Shown one piece after another: positions 52,689 through 62,082 of a stretch of DNA of 64,000 nucleotides; position 1 is the stretch's first letter, and every line of letters begins with the position of its first letter. Position numbers and translations under genes: made by a program. Below the pieces are notes generated by a model that worked only from the letters and a program-made list of their open reading frames with translations, was not told the DNA's origin and made no database searches. Source of the DNA: Pseudomonadota bacterium (lineage in GTDB: Bacteria > Pseudomonadota > Alphaproteobacteria > Micropepsales > Micropepsaceae); the NCBI GenBank assembly GCA_016201105.1, contig JACQDN010000030.1, forward strand, positions 62,001 to 126,000. The letters run 5' to 3'.

Positions 52689-54305
52689 TCAGTTGAACGC
52701 TTCGCGCTCCTGCCGGCCCATCCAAAACGCGAGCGCAATACAACTTAAGATAAGCAAGAGGAAAGCGAAGTCACCCAAGCGTGCATAGAGAGTCGGCGGC
52801 AAAGCGACAGGAAGCTTCGCATCGATGATCCCCATCTGGCCTGCACCCAGTTCGGCGACGACACGGCCGAGCGGATCGATGACCGCGGAGATTCCCGTAT
52901 TGGCGGCGCGCGCGACGGGGATGCCTTCTTCGATCGCACGCACGCGCGCAATGAGAAAGTGCTGCTGCGGACCGGAAGACGACGGCGGACCGAACCAGGA
53001 ATCATCCGTCACGTTCACGAACCACTGCGGACGTTGCGCGCCGGTGACGGCTGCGGGAAACAGAATCTCGTAGCAGATCAGCGGCCCTGCATCCGGCGCA
53101 CCGGGCACGGAATAGGTTTGCGGGCCGGGACCGAAACTGAAACTTCCGGGAAGGCCGACGATCTTCTTGAGTCCCAGCGCATTCATCAACGACTCGAACG
53201 GCAGATATTCCCCGAACGGCACGAGATGGAATTTGTCGTACGTCGCCAGCAGCTGGCCGCCGTGGCCAAAGATGTAGAAAGAGTTGTAGTAGCGCGGCGG
53301 CTGATCCGGTTCGACGTCGGCCCGCACCGCGCCCGTCATCAGCACACGATTGCCGCTCGTGAGAATAGCGACGTCGTCCAACGCTTCCGGTTCGCGCGAA
53401 AGCAGGAAGGGCGGCGCCGCTTCCGGCCAGATGATGTGTGTCGGCGCCTCGCTATTTTTTTGGCCACTTTTTTCCACGCTTTGCAGGACAAGCCTGCGCC
53501 AGTTCCTCACACGCAGTTCGGGCGTGTATTTCTCCTGCTGGGGAACATCGGGCTGCACGATGCGCAGATTGACGCCGGTGACGTCTTCGGTTGGCGTAAG
53601 CGCCAGGCGCGCCGCGCCGCCGCACCACAGCAGAACGAACAACGCGATCATCGAGGCAGGCGCGAGCCAGGCGCGCGGCCTTTCCTCGCCGAAGAAAATC
53701 GCGAGCGACGCTCCGAGCAGGATCGTCAACAGCGAGAGCCCATAGGCGCCGATCAGCGACACGCTTTGCAGGATCGCCAGAGATCCGCCCCAGGAATAGG
53801 CCGGAATGTTCCAGGGAAAGCCGGTGAAGATGTGGCCGCGCAGCCATTCTAGGAGGACGTAGGCCACGGCAAAGATAAAGATGCGCGCAATGCCCGATAG
53901 CCAGAACAGGGATGCGAGGCCGCACGCGAGCGCCGTGAAGAGGGCAAGACTGCCGGGAAAGATCAGCGCCACAAAGGGTAGCTGCCAGGCGTGATCGGCG
54001 GCATCGACCACGAAGGCGTAGCCAATCCAGTAGAAGCCGGCGAGAAAATGTCCGAAGCCGAACCCCCAGCCGGCCAGAGCGGCCAAAGCGGCGCTGTAGA
54101 ACGGCCGCGCAGGGCTTTGCGCTCCATCGATGAGAAGGACCAGCGCGGCAAACGCGATAAGCAGAAACGGAAAGAGATTGAACGGCGCGAAAGCCAGCGC
54201 GGACAGCAGGCCTGTGATGAGCGCAAAAAGAAAGCGGCGCCATCCCGTCAGCGCGCGGACGAACGCGCCGGTATGTTCAAGCGTTTGCGAAACAGCGTGG
54301 AGCAC
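52689..54305 (-). CDS. lnt: Apolipoprotein N-acyltransferase
   Basis: A 538-aa inner-membrane enzyme with about six N-terminal helices and a nitrilase-like periplasmic domain. The catalytic triad is visible as Glu in WPEAAPPFLL, Lys in YDKFHLVPFGEYLPFE and Cys in PLICYEILFP. It adds the third acyl chain to lipoproteins. The start is GTG 54305, whose G is shared with the corC TAG. It is the last gene of the tsaB-to-lnt block. Confidence 0.95.
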   Translation of the reverse strand: MLHAVSQTLEHTGAFVRALTGWRRFLFALITGLLSALAFAPFNLFPFLLIAFAALVLLIDGAQSPARPFYSAALAALAGWGFGFGHFLAGFYWIGYAFVVDAADHAWQLPFVALIFPGSLALFTALACGLASLFWLSGIARIFIFAVAYVLLEWLRGHIFTGFPWNIPAYSWGGSLAILQSVSLIGAYGLSLLTILLGASLAIFFGEERPRAWLAPASMIALFVLLWCGGAARLALTPTEDVTGVNLRIVQPDVPQQEKYTPELRVRNWRRLVLQSVEKSGQKNSEAPTHIIWPEAAPPFLLSREPEALDDVAILTSGNRVLMTGAVRADVEPDQPPRYYNSFYIFGHGGQLLATYDKFHLVPFGEYLPFESLMNALGLKKIVGLPGSFSFGPGPQTYSVPGAPDAGPLICYEILFPAAVTGAQRPQWFVNVTDDSWFGPPSSSGPQQHFLIARVRAIEEGIPVARAANTGISAVIDPLGRVVAELGAGQMGIIDAKLPVALPPTLYARLGDFAFLLLILSCIALAFWMGRQEREAFN

Positions 54306-55240
54306 TAGCGCTCCGGCATCGCGTTGGCGATCTGAGGCTCGCCAGCCACTTCAGGGGTGCGGCGGATACGCAGCTTTTTCACCCGCCGGGGATCGGCCTC
54401 CAGAATCTCGAACTCGAAACCGGAAGGATGATGCACGATTTCCCCGCGCAACGGCACGCGGCCCAAGAGCGAGACGACCAGACCCGCCAGCGTATTGACG
54501 TCTTCCTCCGGATCTTCCGGCTTCAATTCGACGCCGGTTTGGGCTTTGAAATCTTCCAGGTCGATGCGCGCGTCGACATCGTAGCTGCCGTTCGGCTGAC
54601 GGCGGATATGCGGTGTCTCATCGACGTCGTGCTCGTCATCGATGTCGCCCACGATCTCTTCGACAAGATCTTCGATGGAAACGAGCCCGTCAGTGCCGCC
54701 ATATTCGTCAATCACCAGTGCGAGATGGGAATGCGTCGCCTGCATCTTGAGCAGAAGATCGAGCGTCGGCATCGAAGGCGGCACGAAGAGAATGTCGCGT
54801 TTGATCTTGGCGGCGGGCATGTCGGGCCAGCGCGCGGCACCCTCATTGCCGGATTCCAAATGCGCCAAAACGTCCTTGATGTGCACCAGCCCCGTCGGAT
54901 CGTCGAGGGTTTCGCGGTAGACCGGCAGGCGCGAATGCTGGGCTTCGCGGAACAAGGCCGCCACTTAGGCAATTCCCGTACTTTCCTCCACGGCCACGAT
55001 GTCGGCGCGCGGTACCATCACGTCATGGACGCGCAAATCGCCGAACTTGAGCAGGTTCGCGAGCATGACGCGCTCCTGCACGGAAAGCTCGGGCGATTTG
55101 CGCTCGCTCTCCTCGACCACTTCCTTGAGGCTCTCGCGGAACGGATCGGCGCCGCCCAAACGCAAGGCCTGTGCCACGCGCTTGAGCAGCGAGAGCTTGA
55201 CTTGCTGTTCTTCGGCAGCCGGCGCGGCGGGCTCGGACAT
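54305..55240 (-). pseudogene. corC: CorC-type CBS-domain protein interrupted by an in-frame TAA
   Basis: The sequence reads without frameshift from ATG 55240 (MSEPAAPAAEE) to TAG 54305, about 311 codons, apart from TAA at 54965-54967. This stop falls in the first CBS domain, between EESTGIA and VAALFREAQHSRLPVY, where relatives continue. The rest is complete: CBS2 with DEYGGTDGLVSIEDLVEEIVGDI and a CorC_HlyC domain. CAA to TAA would explain it. Either the gene is dead, or the GTG right after TAA allows re-initiation. The family takes part in magnesium/cobalt efflux or membrane homeostasis. Confidence 0.8.
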
Positions 55241-55242
55241 GA

Positions 55243-55779
55243 TCAGGCGGCCTTCTTGCGGCACGGCGCGTAGGGATCGGCGATCCCGAGATCGCGCAAA
55301 ATCTTCGTTTCCAGAGCTTCCATTTTTTCGGCGTCTCGCCGCGCTTCATGGTCGTAGCCCAGAAGATGCAAGGCGCCGTGGACGGCAAGATGGATCACGT
55401 GATCCACGAGCGGTTTTCCTTCGGCCAGGGCTTCGCGGGAAGCGACGCCGTAGGCAATCGCGATGTCGCCAAGATAAGAGTCGTTGTCGCTCGAATGCGC
55501 AAAGGAGAGGACATTGGTCGCTTTGTTCTTGCCGCGGAAATCGTAGTTGAGCGCGCGCAGGTGTTCGTCGCCGGCAAGCAGCAGCGTCAGAGCGCGAACA
55601 TCCTTGGCGGCGGCGGCTTTCAGCGCGTAACGCACGGCGCGGCGCAAGGAAGGCTCCAAGCCGCGCAACCGGCGCCATCCAGAGTCGTCAATGACAAGAT
55701 CGATCTTCACGGGCTTGATTTTCGCAAGTTTGATCTTGGGTGCGGTGCGCGATCGCGGACGTTGCTTAAGCCGTTTCAT
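55243..55779 (-). CDS. ybeY: Endoribonuclease YbeY
   Basis: A 178-aa single-strand RNase that matures 16S rRNA and takes part in ribosome quality control. The zinc site HLAVHGALHLLGYDH has the HxxxHxxGxxH pattern. TNVLSFAHS and LGDIAIAYGVA lie upstream as in the family. A basic N-terminal stretch ([17 protein letters not shown]) is longer than in E. coli. Its start overlaps the phoH stop (ATGA). Confidence 0.95.
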   Translation of the reverse strand: MKRLKQRPRSRTAPKIKLAKIKPVKIDLVIDDSGWRRLRGLEPSLRRAVRYALKAAAAKDVRALTLLLAGDEHLRALNYDFRGKNKATNVLSFAHSSDNDSYLGDIAIAYGVASREALAEGKPLVDHVIHLAVHGALHLLGYDHEARRDAEKMEALETKILRDLGIADPYAPCRKKAA

Positions 55780-56807
55780 TCTTCGGTCTTGCGCGCTTTG
55801 CGATTGTTGGGCGGCAGATCGCCTTCAAACTGCGTCGCGGCATTATAGGCACGCACGATGCGGGTGACGAGAGGATGGCGCACGACATCTTTCTCGCTGA
55901 ATCGCGCGGTGGCGACGCCTTCGACGCCGCCGAGCAGGCCGAGCGCCTCGTTCAGCCCTTCCGCGCGGCCGCTGGGCAAATCGCTTTGCGACGGATCGCC
56001 GGTCACGACCATGCGGGCGTCTTCGCCGAGCCGCGTCAGAAACATCTTCATCTGCATCGATGTCGTGTTCTGCGCTTCGTCGAGAATGACGAAGGCGCGC
56101 GCCAGCGTGCGCCCACGCATGAAAGCAAGCGGCGCCACTTCGATGACACCCGACTCCATCAGTTTCGTCGCCTGTTCGCCCATGACATCGAATAGCGCGT
56201 CGTAGAGCGGGCGCAAGTACGGATCGATCTTTTCCTGCAGCGTGCCGGGAAGAAACCCCAATCGCTCGCCGGCTTCCATCGCGGGACGGGAAAGAACGAG
56301 GCGTTCCACGCGGCGCTCATAGAGAAGATGCGCACCAAATGCTGCCGCGAGATAAGTCTTGCCCGTACCGGCGGGACCGATGCCGAAAACCAGAGGGTGC
56401 GTGCGCATCAAATCCAGATAGGCGGCTTGCGCGGGCGAGCGCGTGCGCGTGACGCGCGCGGCCGCCGTCTTGATCGAAGGCGTGCCGAAACCGTCCATCG
56501 GGCGGGCTTGAGGCTCATGGGTCGCAAAGCGGATTTCAGCGTCGACTTCGGCGACACCGGTGTCTTCGCCGCCTTCGATCCGGGCGTAGAGCGCGCGCAA
56601 CACAGACGCCGCGCGCTCGCGCGCTTCGGGCGCACCTTCAACCGCCACCAGATTGCCGCGCATGGCCACGCGCACGCCGAGCTTCTGCTCGATGCGCACG
56701 AAGTTCTTCTGATGCGCGCCGCCAAGGCTGGCGAGCAGCGCATTGTTGGGGAATTCCAGCGTCACCTGTTCCCGCGTCGGACGACGGCTGTTTGCGGCGG
56801 AACTCAC
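55776..56807 (-). CDS. PhoH-family ATPase
   Basis: A 343-aa P-loop ATPase with an N-terminal KH-like RNA-binding region. Walker A is [11 protein letters not shown] (about residue 152) and Walker [12 protein letters not shown]. The enzyme is related to the helicase-like PhoH/PhoL. It is paired with ybeY as in most bacteria, suggesting RNA processing. The start overlaps the miaB stop. Confidence 0.95.
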   Translation of the reverse strand: MSSAANSRRPTREQVTLEFPNNALLASLGGAHQKNFVRIEQKLGVRVAMRGNLVAVEGAPEARERAASVLRALYARIEGGEDTGVAEVDAEIRFATHEPQARPMDGFGTPSIKTAAARVTRTRSPAQAAYLDLMRTHPLVFGIGPAGTGKTYLAAAFGAHLLYERRVERLVLSRPAMEAGERLGFLPGTLQEKIDPYLRPLYDALFDVMGEQATKLMESGVIEVAPLAFMRGRTLARAFVILDEAQNTTSMQMKMFLTRLGEDARMVVTGDPSQSDLPSGRAEGLNEALGLLGGVEGVATARFSEKDVVRHPLVTRIVRAYNAATQFEGDLPPNNRKARKTEE

Positions 56808-58180
56808 TGGGCGGCCATGCTTTGCGTTGCGGGTTCAAGAACTCTGGGCGGATCGGCGAACACGCCCTTCAAACTATTGGGCAGCACACTCTCGATGCGA
56901 ACGTGGCGGATCTCACCGATGAGATCGCCGGCGCCGTCGACATGAACCGGCTGCAGATAGGGGCTGCGGCCCACGGCTTGTCCGGCTTTGCGGCCCGCCT
57001 TTTCAAACAGAACGGCCATGGAGCGCCCTTCGCAGGATTGATTGAACGCCTTTTGCTGCGCCGTGAGCAGACCCTGCAACGCCGCAAGACGCGCAACCTT
57101 TACTTCGTCCGGAATCTGCTTCGCGGCGGTCGACGCGGGTGTGCCGGGGCGGGGGCTGTATTTGAACGAAAAAGCTTGCGCGTAACCGACGTCGCGGACC
57201 AAGGAGAGCGTGGCCTCGAAATCCTTGTCGCTTTCGCCGGGAAATCCGACGATGAAATCCGAAGACAGGGCGATGTCGGTGCGGGCATCGCGAATGCGCT
57301 CGACGAGCTTCAGATAATCGCCCGCTTTGTGCTGACGGTTCATCGCGGCGAGAATGCGATCCGATCCGCACTGCACCGGCAGGTGCAGATAGGGCATCAG
57401 CTTTTCCACTTCGCCGTGCACGGCGATGAGATCATCGTCCATGTCGCGAGGATGGCTGGTGGTGAACCGCAGCCGTTCGAGCCCGTCGATGTTGGCAAGA
57501 TGGCGGATCAGTTTCGCAAGGCTTGACGGTTCGCCGTCCTCCCCCGCACCGCGATAAGCATTCACATTCTGACCGAGCAGCGTGATCTCGCGCGCGCCCT
57601 TGGCGACGAGTTTGCGCGCTTCGGTTTCGATCTGCGCCACGGAGCGCGAGAATTCCGCGCCGCGCGTGTAAGGGACGACGCAGAAGGTGCAGAACTTGTC
57701 GCAGCCTTCCTGGACGGTGAGAAACGCCGTCGGGCCCGATGACGAGAGTTCTTCGGGCAGGGAATCGAACTTGTCTTCGGCGGGAAAATCGGTTTCCAGC
57801 GCGCGGCCGGTCCCGCGCGAAACCCGCGCGATCATCTCGGGCAGGCGTTGATAGGATTGCGGGCCGACGACGATATCGACCGCGCTCTGCCGCGCCACGA
57901 TCTCCGCGCCCTCGGCCTGTGCCACGCAACCGGCAACGGCGATCAGCATCGAGCCGCCGCTCTGCGTCTTTCTTTCCTTCATGCGGCGCAGGCGTCCGAG
58001 TTCGGAATAAACCTTCTCGGCGGCCTTTTCGCGGATGTGACAGGTGTTGAGGATCACCATGTCGGCGTCGTCGGGCTCTTGCACCGGCGCATAACCCAGC
58101 GGCGCCAGCAGATCCGCCATCCGGGCGGAATCATAGACGTTCATCTGGCAACCGTAGGTCTTGATGAAGAGCTTCTTCAT
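56804..58180 (-). CDS. miaB: tRNA-2-methylthio-N6-dimethylallyladenosine synthase
   Basis: A 458-aa radical-SAM methylthiotransferase. The N-terminal cluster is bound by cysteines in [15 protein letters not shown] and AGCVAQ. The radical-SAM motif is CDKFCTFC (CxxxCxxC). A C-terminal TRAM domain follows. MiaB adds the ms2 group to i6A37 in tRNA. Confidence 0.97.
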   Translation of the reverse strand: MKKLFIKTYGCQMNVYDSARMADLLAPLGYAPVQEPDDADMVILNTCHIREKAAEKVYSELGRLRRMKERKTQSGGSMLIAVAGCVAQAEGAEIVARQSAVDIVVGPQSYQRLPEMIARVSRGTGRALETDFPAEDKFDSLPEELSSSGPTAFLTVQEGCDKFCTFCVVPYTRGAEFSRSVAQIETEARKLVAKGAREITLLGQNVNAYRGAGEDGEPSSLAKLIRHLANIDGLERLRFTTSHPRDMDDDLIAVHGEVEKLMPYLHLPVQCGSDRILAAMNRQHKAGDYLKLVERIRDARTDIALSSDFIVGFPGESDKDFEATLSLVRDVGYAQAFSFKYSPRPGTPASTAAKQIPDEVKVARLAALQGLLTAQQKAFNQSCEGRSMAVLFEKAGRKAGQAVGRSPYLQPVHVDGAGDLIGEIRHVRIESVLPNSLKGVFADPPRVLEPATQSMAAQ

Positions 58181-58240
58181 GGGGGGCGGGTTATGCGGGA
58201 AAGGCCATTTTCTGGCAAGGAAAGAGCCTGTTGGCCTTAG

Positions 58241-59107
58241 CTAGGCGGCGGCTTCCGCGAGGCCGTCTTCCCCGATTTCTTCAGCATTCCGGCGGGGTTC
58301 GGCCGCAGTTGCTGCGCGCCCCGCCAGCGCGCGGGCTTGCCCGCGGCGGATGGTTTCTTCCACCTGCTGGGCCAGACGCTTGCGCCCGCCGGCGCTGTCG
58401 ACCGTCACCGCCGGATGGAATTCGACGACGATGTCCATCGGCCCGGTCACGACCGATTCCCAAAGATGGGGGATCAGATCCATATCGCCATACCAGGCGA
58501 AGAGCGGCCGGTTCTCGCGGCCCATGGGGATGCCGTGAATCCCCACATAGGAAACCGAAACCGGTTGCACCGGGACATGCTGCACATGGCCTTGCGAGTC
58601 GAGGCCGACTTCGGATTCGGCCGCGCCCATCAGCGCGCTCTTGAACGCAAGCACGCAATTGCCGTCGCTCGAGGTGCCTTCGGGAAAGAGCACCAGCGCA
58701 TCGCCTTCCTTGAGCCGCTTGCGAATCTCATCGCGCGATTCGCCTACGCCGCTGCGCCGGTCGCGATCGACGAACACAGTTTCCTGCAGGCGCGCCATGG
58801 TGCCGAAGAACGGCCAGGTGCCGACTTCCCGCTTGGCGACGAACGACACGCGCGCGGTACCCGAAAGAATGAGGATGTCCCAATAAGACGTGTGGTTGGC
58901 CACCATCAACACACCGCGATCCTGGATCGGCTTTCCGATCACCGTGATGCGGAAGCCGAACAGCCTGCAGAGCCAGCGGTGATAGCGATTAGGAAACGTC
59001 TTGCGGCGCGGGAGTTTGAAGCGCAGAGCCGACGACTGCCACGGAATGCCGGCAACCGTCGCGGTGACGAAAATGAAGAGAACGATGGCGGCGCGAATGG
59101 ATTGCAT
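58241..59107 (-). CDS. plsC: 1-acyl-glycerol-3-phosphate acyltransferase
   Basis: A 288-aa membrane acyltransferase with an N-terminal hydrophobic segment. NHTSYWD provides the catalytic H-x4-D, and FPEGTSS is the substrate-binding motif. It makes phosphatidic acid. The C-terminus (after about residue 245) is rich in Ala, Arg and Glu and is probably disordered. It sits between fur and miaB as in many relatives. Confidence 0.93.
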   Translation of the reverse strand: MQSIRAAIVLFIFVTATVAGIPWQSSALRFKLPRRKTFPNRYHRWLCRLFGFRITVIGKPIQDRGVLMVANHTSYWDILILSGTARVSFVAKREVGTWPFFGTMARLQETVFVDRDRRSGVGESRDEIRKRLKEGDALVLFPEGTSSDGNCVLAFKSALMGAAESEVGLDSQGHVQHVPVQPVSVSYVGIHGIPMGRENRPLFAWYGDMDLIPHLWESVVTGPMDIVVEFHPAVTVDSAGGRKRLAQQVEETIRRGQARALAGRAATAAEPRRNAEEIGEDGLAEAAA

Positions 59108-59121
59108 GGTTTTGCGTGAGC

Positions 59122-59541
59122 TCAGTGGCTCGACTTCTTGGCTTTGGGCCTGCCGTAAAGCTCAAGGCGGTGATCGACCAGCTCGAACCCGAGTTCCTCG
59201 GCGACGCGCCGCTGCAGTTTTTCGATCTCTTCGTTGCGGAATTCGATGACCTGGCCGGACTGCACGTCGATCAGGTGATCGTGGTGGGCATCGGGCACTT
59301 CCTCATAGCGCGAGCGGCCGTCGCGAAAATCGTGACGTTCCAGAATGCCGGCATCCTCGAACAGCTTTACGGTGCGATAGACGGTGGCGATGGAAATATG
59401 CGGATCGAGCGTGGCAGCACGGCGATAGAGCTCTTCGGCATCGGGATGATCGCTCGCCTCCGACAGCACGCGCGCGATCACGCGGCGCTGCTCAGTCATC
59501 CTGAGGCCCTTTTCGGCGCAGAGCTTTTCGATGCGCGTCAC
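59122..59541 (-). CDS. fur: Fur-family transcriptional regulator
   Basis: A 139-aa metal-responsive repressor. The winged helix (LRMTEQRRVIARVLSEASDHPDAEELYRRA..ISIATVYRTVKLFEDAGIL) precedes the dimerisation and metal-binding domain with DAHHDHLID. The classic CxxC zinc-binding motif of E. coli Fur is missing here; the protein has only one cysteine near the N-terminus. Fur/Mur in alphaproteobacteria often respond to manganese or iron, and an Nramp-like transporter lies 3 kb away. Confidence 0.9.
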   Translation of the reverse strand: MTRIEKLCAEKGLRMTEQRRVIARVLSEASDHPDAEELYRRAATLDPHISIATVYRTVKLFEDAGILERHDFRDGRSRYEEVPDAHHDHLIDVQSGQVIEFRNEEIEKLQRRVAEELGFELVDHRLELYGRPKAKKSSH

Positions 59542-59570
59542 GAACGATCCCTTTCGACCAGAACCGGAGT

Positions 59571-60059
59571 CTAGTCGAAACCGGCGGCTTTGCCCAAGGG
59601 CCGAAGGGGCAGATTCACCTTCAGAATGACGGCGTCTTCCGGGGCTTTGCCGATCTGGCGGTAATAGGCCTTTCGCGTGCCGACCTGATGAAAACCGAGC
59701 CCCTCATAGAGCCCGCGCGCCGCTGCGTTGGCGATTGCGACTTCAAGAAAGAGCGTGCGCGCGCCTTCCTCATAGGCCCGTGCGGCCGCTGCGGCGATCA
59801 AGCCGCGGGCAAGGCCCGACCGCCGTGCGGGCGGGACGACGCCGATGCTCAAGATTTCCGCTTCGCCTGCCACCGCGCGAACAAGAATAAAGCCTTCGGT
59901 TTGACCGTCGCGTCCGGCGAGCAGCGCAAAGGAACCTTGCGTACTCATCAGGCTTGCAAAGGATTCCATCGTCCAGCTCTCGGCGAAGCAGGCATTATGC
60001 AACGCCGCCAGCAATGCGGTGTCACCGGACATGGCTGCTCTCGTCGCAGGCCCGTTCAT
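59571..60059 (-). CDS. rimI: Ribosomal protein S18-alanine N-acetyltransferase (RimI-like)
   Basis: A 162-aa GNAT protein from ATG 60059, which overlaps the tsaB stop (ATGA). Acetyl-CoA motif SIGVVPPARRSGLARGLI is present (R-x-x-G-x-A), followed by LEVAIANAAARGLYEGLGF and RKAYYR. Linkage to tsaB supports RimI. It acetylates the N-terminus of ribosomal S18; substrate identity is by homology. Confidence 0.9.
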   Translation of the reverse strand: MNGPATRAAMSGDTALLAALHNACFAESWTMESFASLMSTQGSFALLAGRDGQTEGFILVRAVAGEAEILSIGVVPPARRSGLARGLIAAAAARAYEEGARTLFLEVAIANAAARGLYEGLGFHQVGTRKAYYRQIGKAPEDAVILKVNLPLRPLGKAAGFD

Positions 60060-60709
60060 GCCGGAAGCTTCGCATCGGGAGCGCGCAGATAAAGCGGTTT
60101 TGGGACGTCCTGCGGCGCGGGCCTGCTCTGGGCAAGCCGCGCCACCCACAGCGCATCGGGAAAACGGATCGCGGTCATCTTGGCATCGCCACCGAAGCGT
60201 GGCGCGGCTGCTTGCGCCGCCGTGTCGCAAAGCGCGAGCAATGCCTGTGGGCAGCGTGCCTTGATTGCGGCCACGGCGTCATCCAGCAGAGCGATGCTAG
60301 GTTCGATGACGACATTCCCCGAATCGACGAGTGCAAAATAAACTTCGCCGCGCTTGGCATCGTGCAAAGCGGCGGCGGATTGCGTCTGGGCTTGCGCCAT
60401 CGCGGCGGCGCACATCGCTTCCAGGGTGGTGATGCCCACGAGCGGCTTCTTCAGTGCAACGCGCAAGCCTCGCATGAACGCAAGTCCAACGCGCTGGCCG
60501 GTGAACGTGCCGGGACCGGTGGTAACGGCCAAGCGTTCCAGTGCGGAAAAAGAGAGCCCGGCTTCACCCATGGCTTCTTCGACCATGGGCGCCAGCCTTT
60601 CGGCATGGCCGCGGTCCATCAGTTCAAAACGGTGCGCGAGAATTCTGTCGCCCGACAGCACAGCAACGGAACAGGCGCCGAGCGCGGTATCGACAGCGAG
60701 GATATTCAC
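60056..60709 (-). CDS. tsaB: t6A biosynthesis protein TsaB
   Basis: A 217-aa ASKHA-fold pseudo-enzyme that binds and activates TsaD for t6A synthesis. ILAVDTALGACSVAVL begins the fold; ERLAVTTGPGTFTGQRVGLAFMRGL is the family's core motif. TsaD is encoded at 6797 on the other strand. It heads tsaB-rimI-fur-plsC. Confidence 0.95.
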   Translation of the reverse strand: MNILAVDTALGACSVAVLSGDRILAHRFELMDRGHAERLAPMVEEAMGEAGLSFSALERLAVTTGPGTFTGQRVGLAFMRGLRVALKKPLVGITTLEAMCAAAMAQAQTQSAAALHDAKRGEVYFALVDSGNVVIEPSIALLDDAVAAIKARCPQALLALCDTAAQAAAPRFGGDAKMTAIRFPDALWVARLAQSRPAPQDVPKPLYLRAPDAKLPA

Positions 60710-60710
60710 C

Positions 60711-60899
60711 TACCCTCCCCTTGAGGGAGGGTCGAAAAATTCGTGAGCGCCAGCGAGTGGATTTTTCGGGGAGGGGTCATGCCGTGTTCTGAGAAATGAC
60801 GCGCGATCGAAGATCATGAACATACCTTGCAAATTCGCGGCATGACCCCTCCCCGAAATTTGCGTTCCACAAATTTCGACCCTCCCTCAAAGGGAGGGT
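60711..60899. repeat. Intergenic inverted repeat, family A copy 4
   Basis: Outer units TACCCTCCCCTTGAGGGAGG and CCCTCCCTCAAAGGGAGG flank an inner pair GGGGAGGGGTCATGCCG and CGGCATGACCCCTCCCC, with a core GAAATTTGCGTTCCACAAATTTC. It begins two bases before the tsaB start codon, so any tsaB leader would lie within the repeat. Confidence 0.8.
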
Positions 60900-60903
60900 C
60901 GTT

Positions 60904-61467
60904 TTAAACCGCTTCAACGGCGTTCACTTCCGGAACGTAGTGGCGAAGCATGTTCTCGATGCCGTTCTTGAGCGTCATCGTGGAAGACGGACAGCCGGCG
61001 CACGAGCCGCGCATGTGCAGCGATACGATTCCGGTCGAACTGTCGAAGCCCTTGAAGATGATGTCGCCGCCGTCGCCGGCCACGGCGGGACGCACGCGGG
61101 TTTCGATCAATTCCTTGATCTGCGAAACGATCTCGGCGTCTTCCTCGGAATAGGTTTCGGAAACTTCGCTTTCCTCCGCGCCGCCGCTCAGCAAGGGAAG
61201 GCCGCGGGTGAAGTGATCCATGATGGCGGCGAGGATCGGCGCCTTCAGGTTGCGCCAGTCGCCCTCTTTCTTGGTCACCGAAATGAAATCGGCGCCGAAA
61301 AAAACGCGCGCGACTTCGGGAAGATCGAAAATAGCGGCGGCCAGCGGCGAGCGTGTGGCGGACGGCGCGTCGGCAAAATCGGCAACCGCGCCCTCACCCA
61401 TCACCTCGCGGCCGGGGAGAAACTTCAGCGTCGCCGGATTCGGCGTCGATTCCGTCTGGATGAACAT
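60904..61467 (-). CDS. NfuA/NifU-type Fe-S carrier protein
   Basis: A 187-aa two-domain protein. The N-terminal Nfu-N domain starts MFIQTESTPNPATLKFLPG, and the C-terminal NifU domain has the cluster-binding CxxC in GSCAGCPSSTMTLKNGIENML. It transfers 4Fe-4S clusters to client proteins. Adjacent genes include fur and a Complex II assembly factor, consistent with iron-sulfur metabolism. Confidence 0.95.
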   Translation of the reverse strand: MFIQTESTPNPATLKFLPGREVMGEGAVADFADAPSATRSPLAAAIFDLPEVARVFFGADFISVTKKEGDWRNLKAPILAAIMDHFTRGLPLLSGGAEESEVSETYSEEDAEIVSQIKELIETRVRPAVAGDGGDIIFKGFDSSTGIVSLHMRGSCAGCPSSTMTLKNGIENMLRHYVPEVNAVEAV

Positions 61468-61540
61468 ACGCGTCTCTTTTAAAGACTTTATCCTTCCGGC
61501 CTTACATGGACCCAGGCTCCGCCACGATCAAGCCGCGTGG

Positions 61541-61753
61541 TTAAAAGTCGCTGGCGATGCCGTTTTTTTCCCAGTCGCCATAGCGCGTGGGTTCCGGGCC
61601 TTTGGGACCATTGACCTCTTTTGCTTTAGGGCTTTGCGGTTTTGCGGCCGCCCGGCGCGCTTCGGCTTCGGCCTTAGCGCGCTCGCCGGCGGCGCGGACT
61701 CGTTTCGCGATTTCCTCGGGCGATGAGGGCTTTGGACGGTTTTCTGCGGGCAT
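61541..61753 (-). CDS. DUF1674 / SDHAF4-type succinate dehydrogenase assembly factor
   Basis: A 70-aa protein from ATG 61753 (MPAENRPKP). A charged, alanine-rich N-terminus is followed by the family's C-terminal signature [19 protein letters not shown]. Eukaryotic SDHAF4 binds the flavinylated SdhA subunit and promotes Complex II assembly; the bacterial role is inferred. It lies 73 bp upstream of the nfuA-like gene on the same strand. Confidence 0.9.
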   Translation of the reverse strand: MPAENRPKPSSPEEIAKRVRAAGERAKAEAEARRAAAKPQSPKAKEVNGPKGPEPTRYGDWEKNGIASDF

Positions 61754-61877
61754 GGAACAGCTTGCCTTGAACCGCCCCACCATACATCACGGCTGCGGTG
61801 TGTTCATTAGCTATGAGCGGCGCCCGCGAAAGGCAAGTTCGGCGCAGATACAACCGCGCAGCTCTTGGAGTCCCGTT

Positions 61878-62054
61878 CACCTCCCCCTTGTGGGGAGGTC
61901 GACAAATCCTGAGCGCAGCGAAGGATTTTCGGGTGGGGGGAAGTGGTGAAGATTTCTGTCGCAACAAAACTTGGCAAGCGAAGTAGCGCGTCGAGGCTTC
62001 CCCCCAATCCGAAATTTGCGTTCCGCAAATTTCGGCCTCCCCGCAAGGAGGAGG
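61878..62054. repeat. Intergenic inverted repeat, family A copy 5
   Basis: It starts CACCTCCCCCTTGTGGGGAGG and ends with CCTCCCCGCAAGGAGGAGG. The core GAAATTTGCGTTCCGCAAATTTC is identical to copy 1, and GTGGGGGGAAG pairs with CTTCCCCCC in the middle. It lies between the DUF1674 gene and the end of the Nramp-like gene. Confidence 0.78.
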
Positions 62055-62082
62055 CAAAAATGTAGTATTTCCTCGCGCAAGC

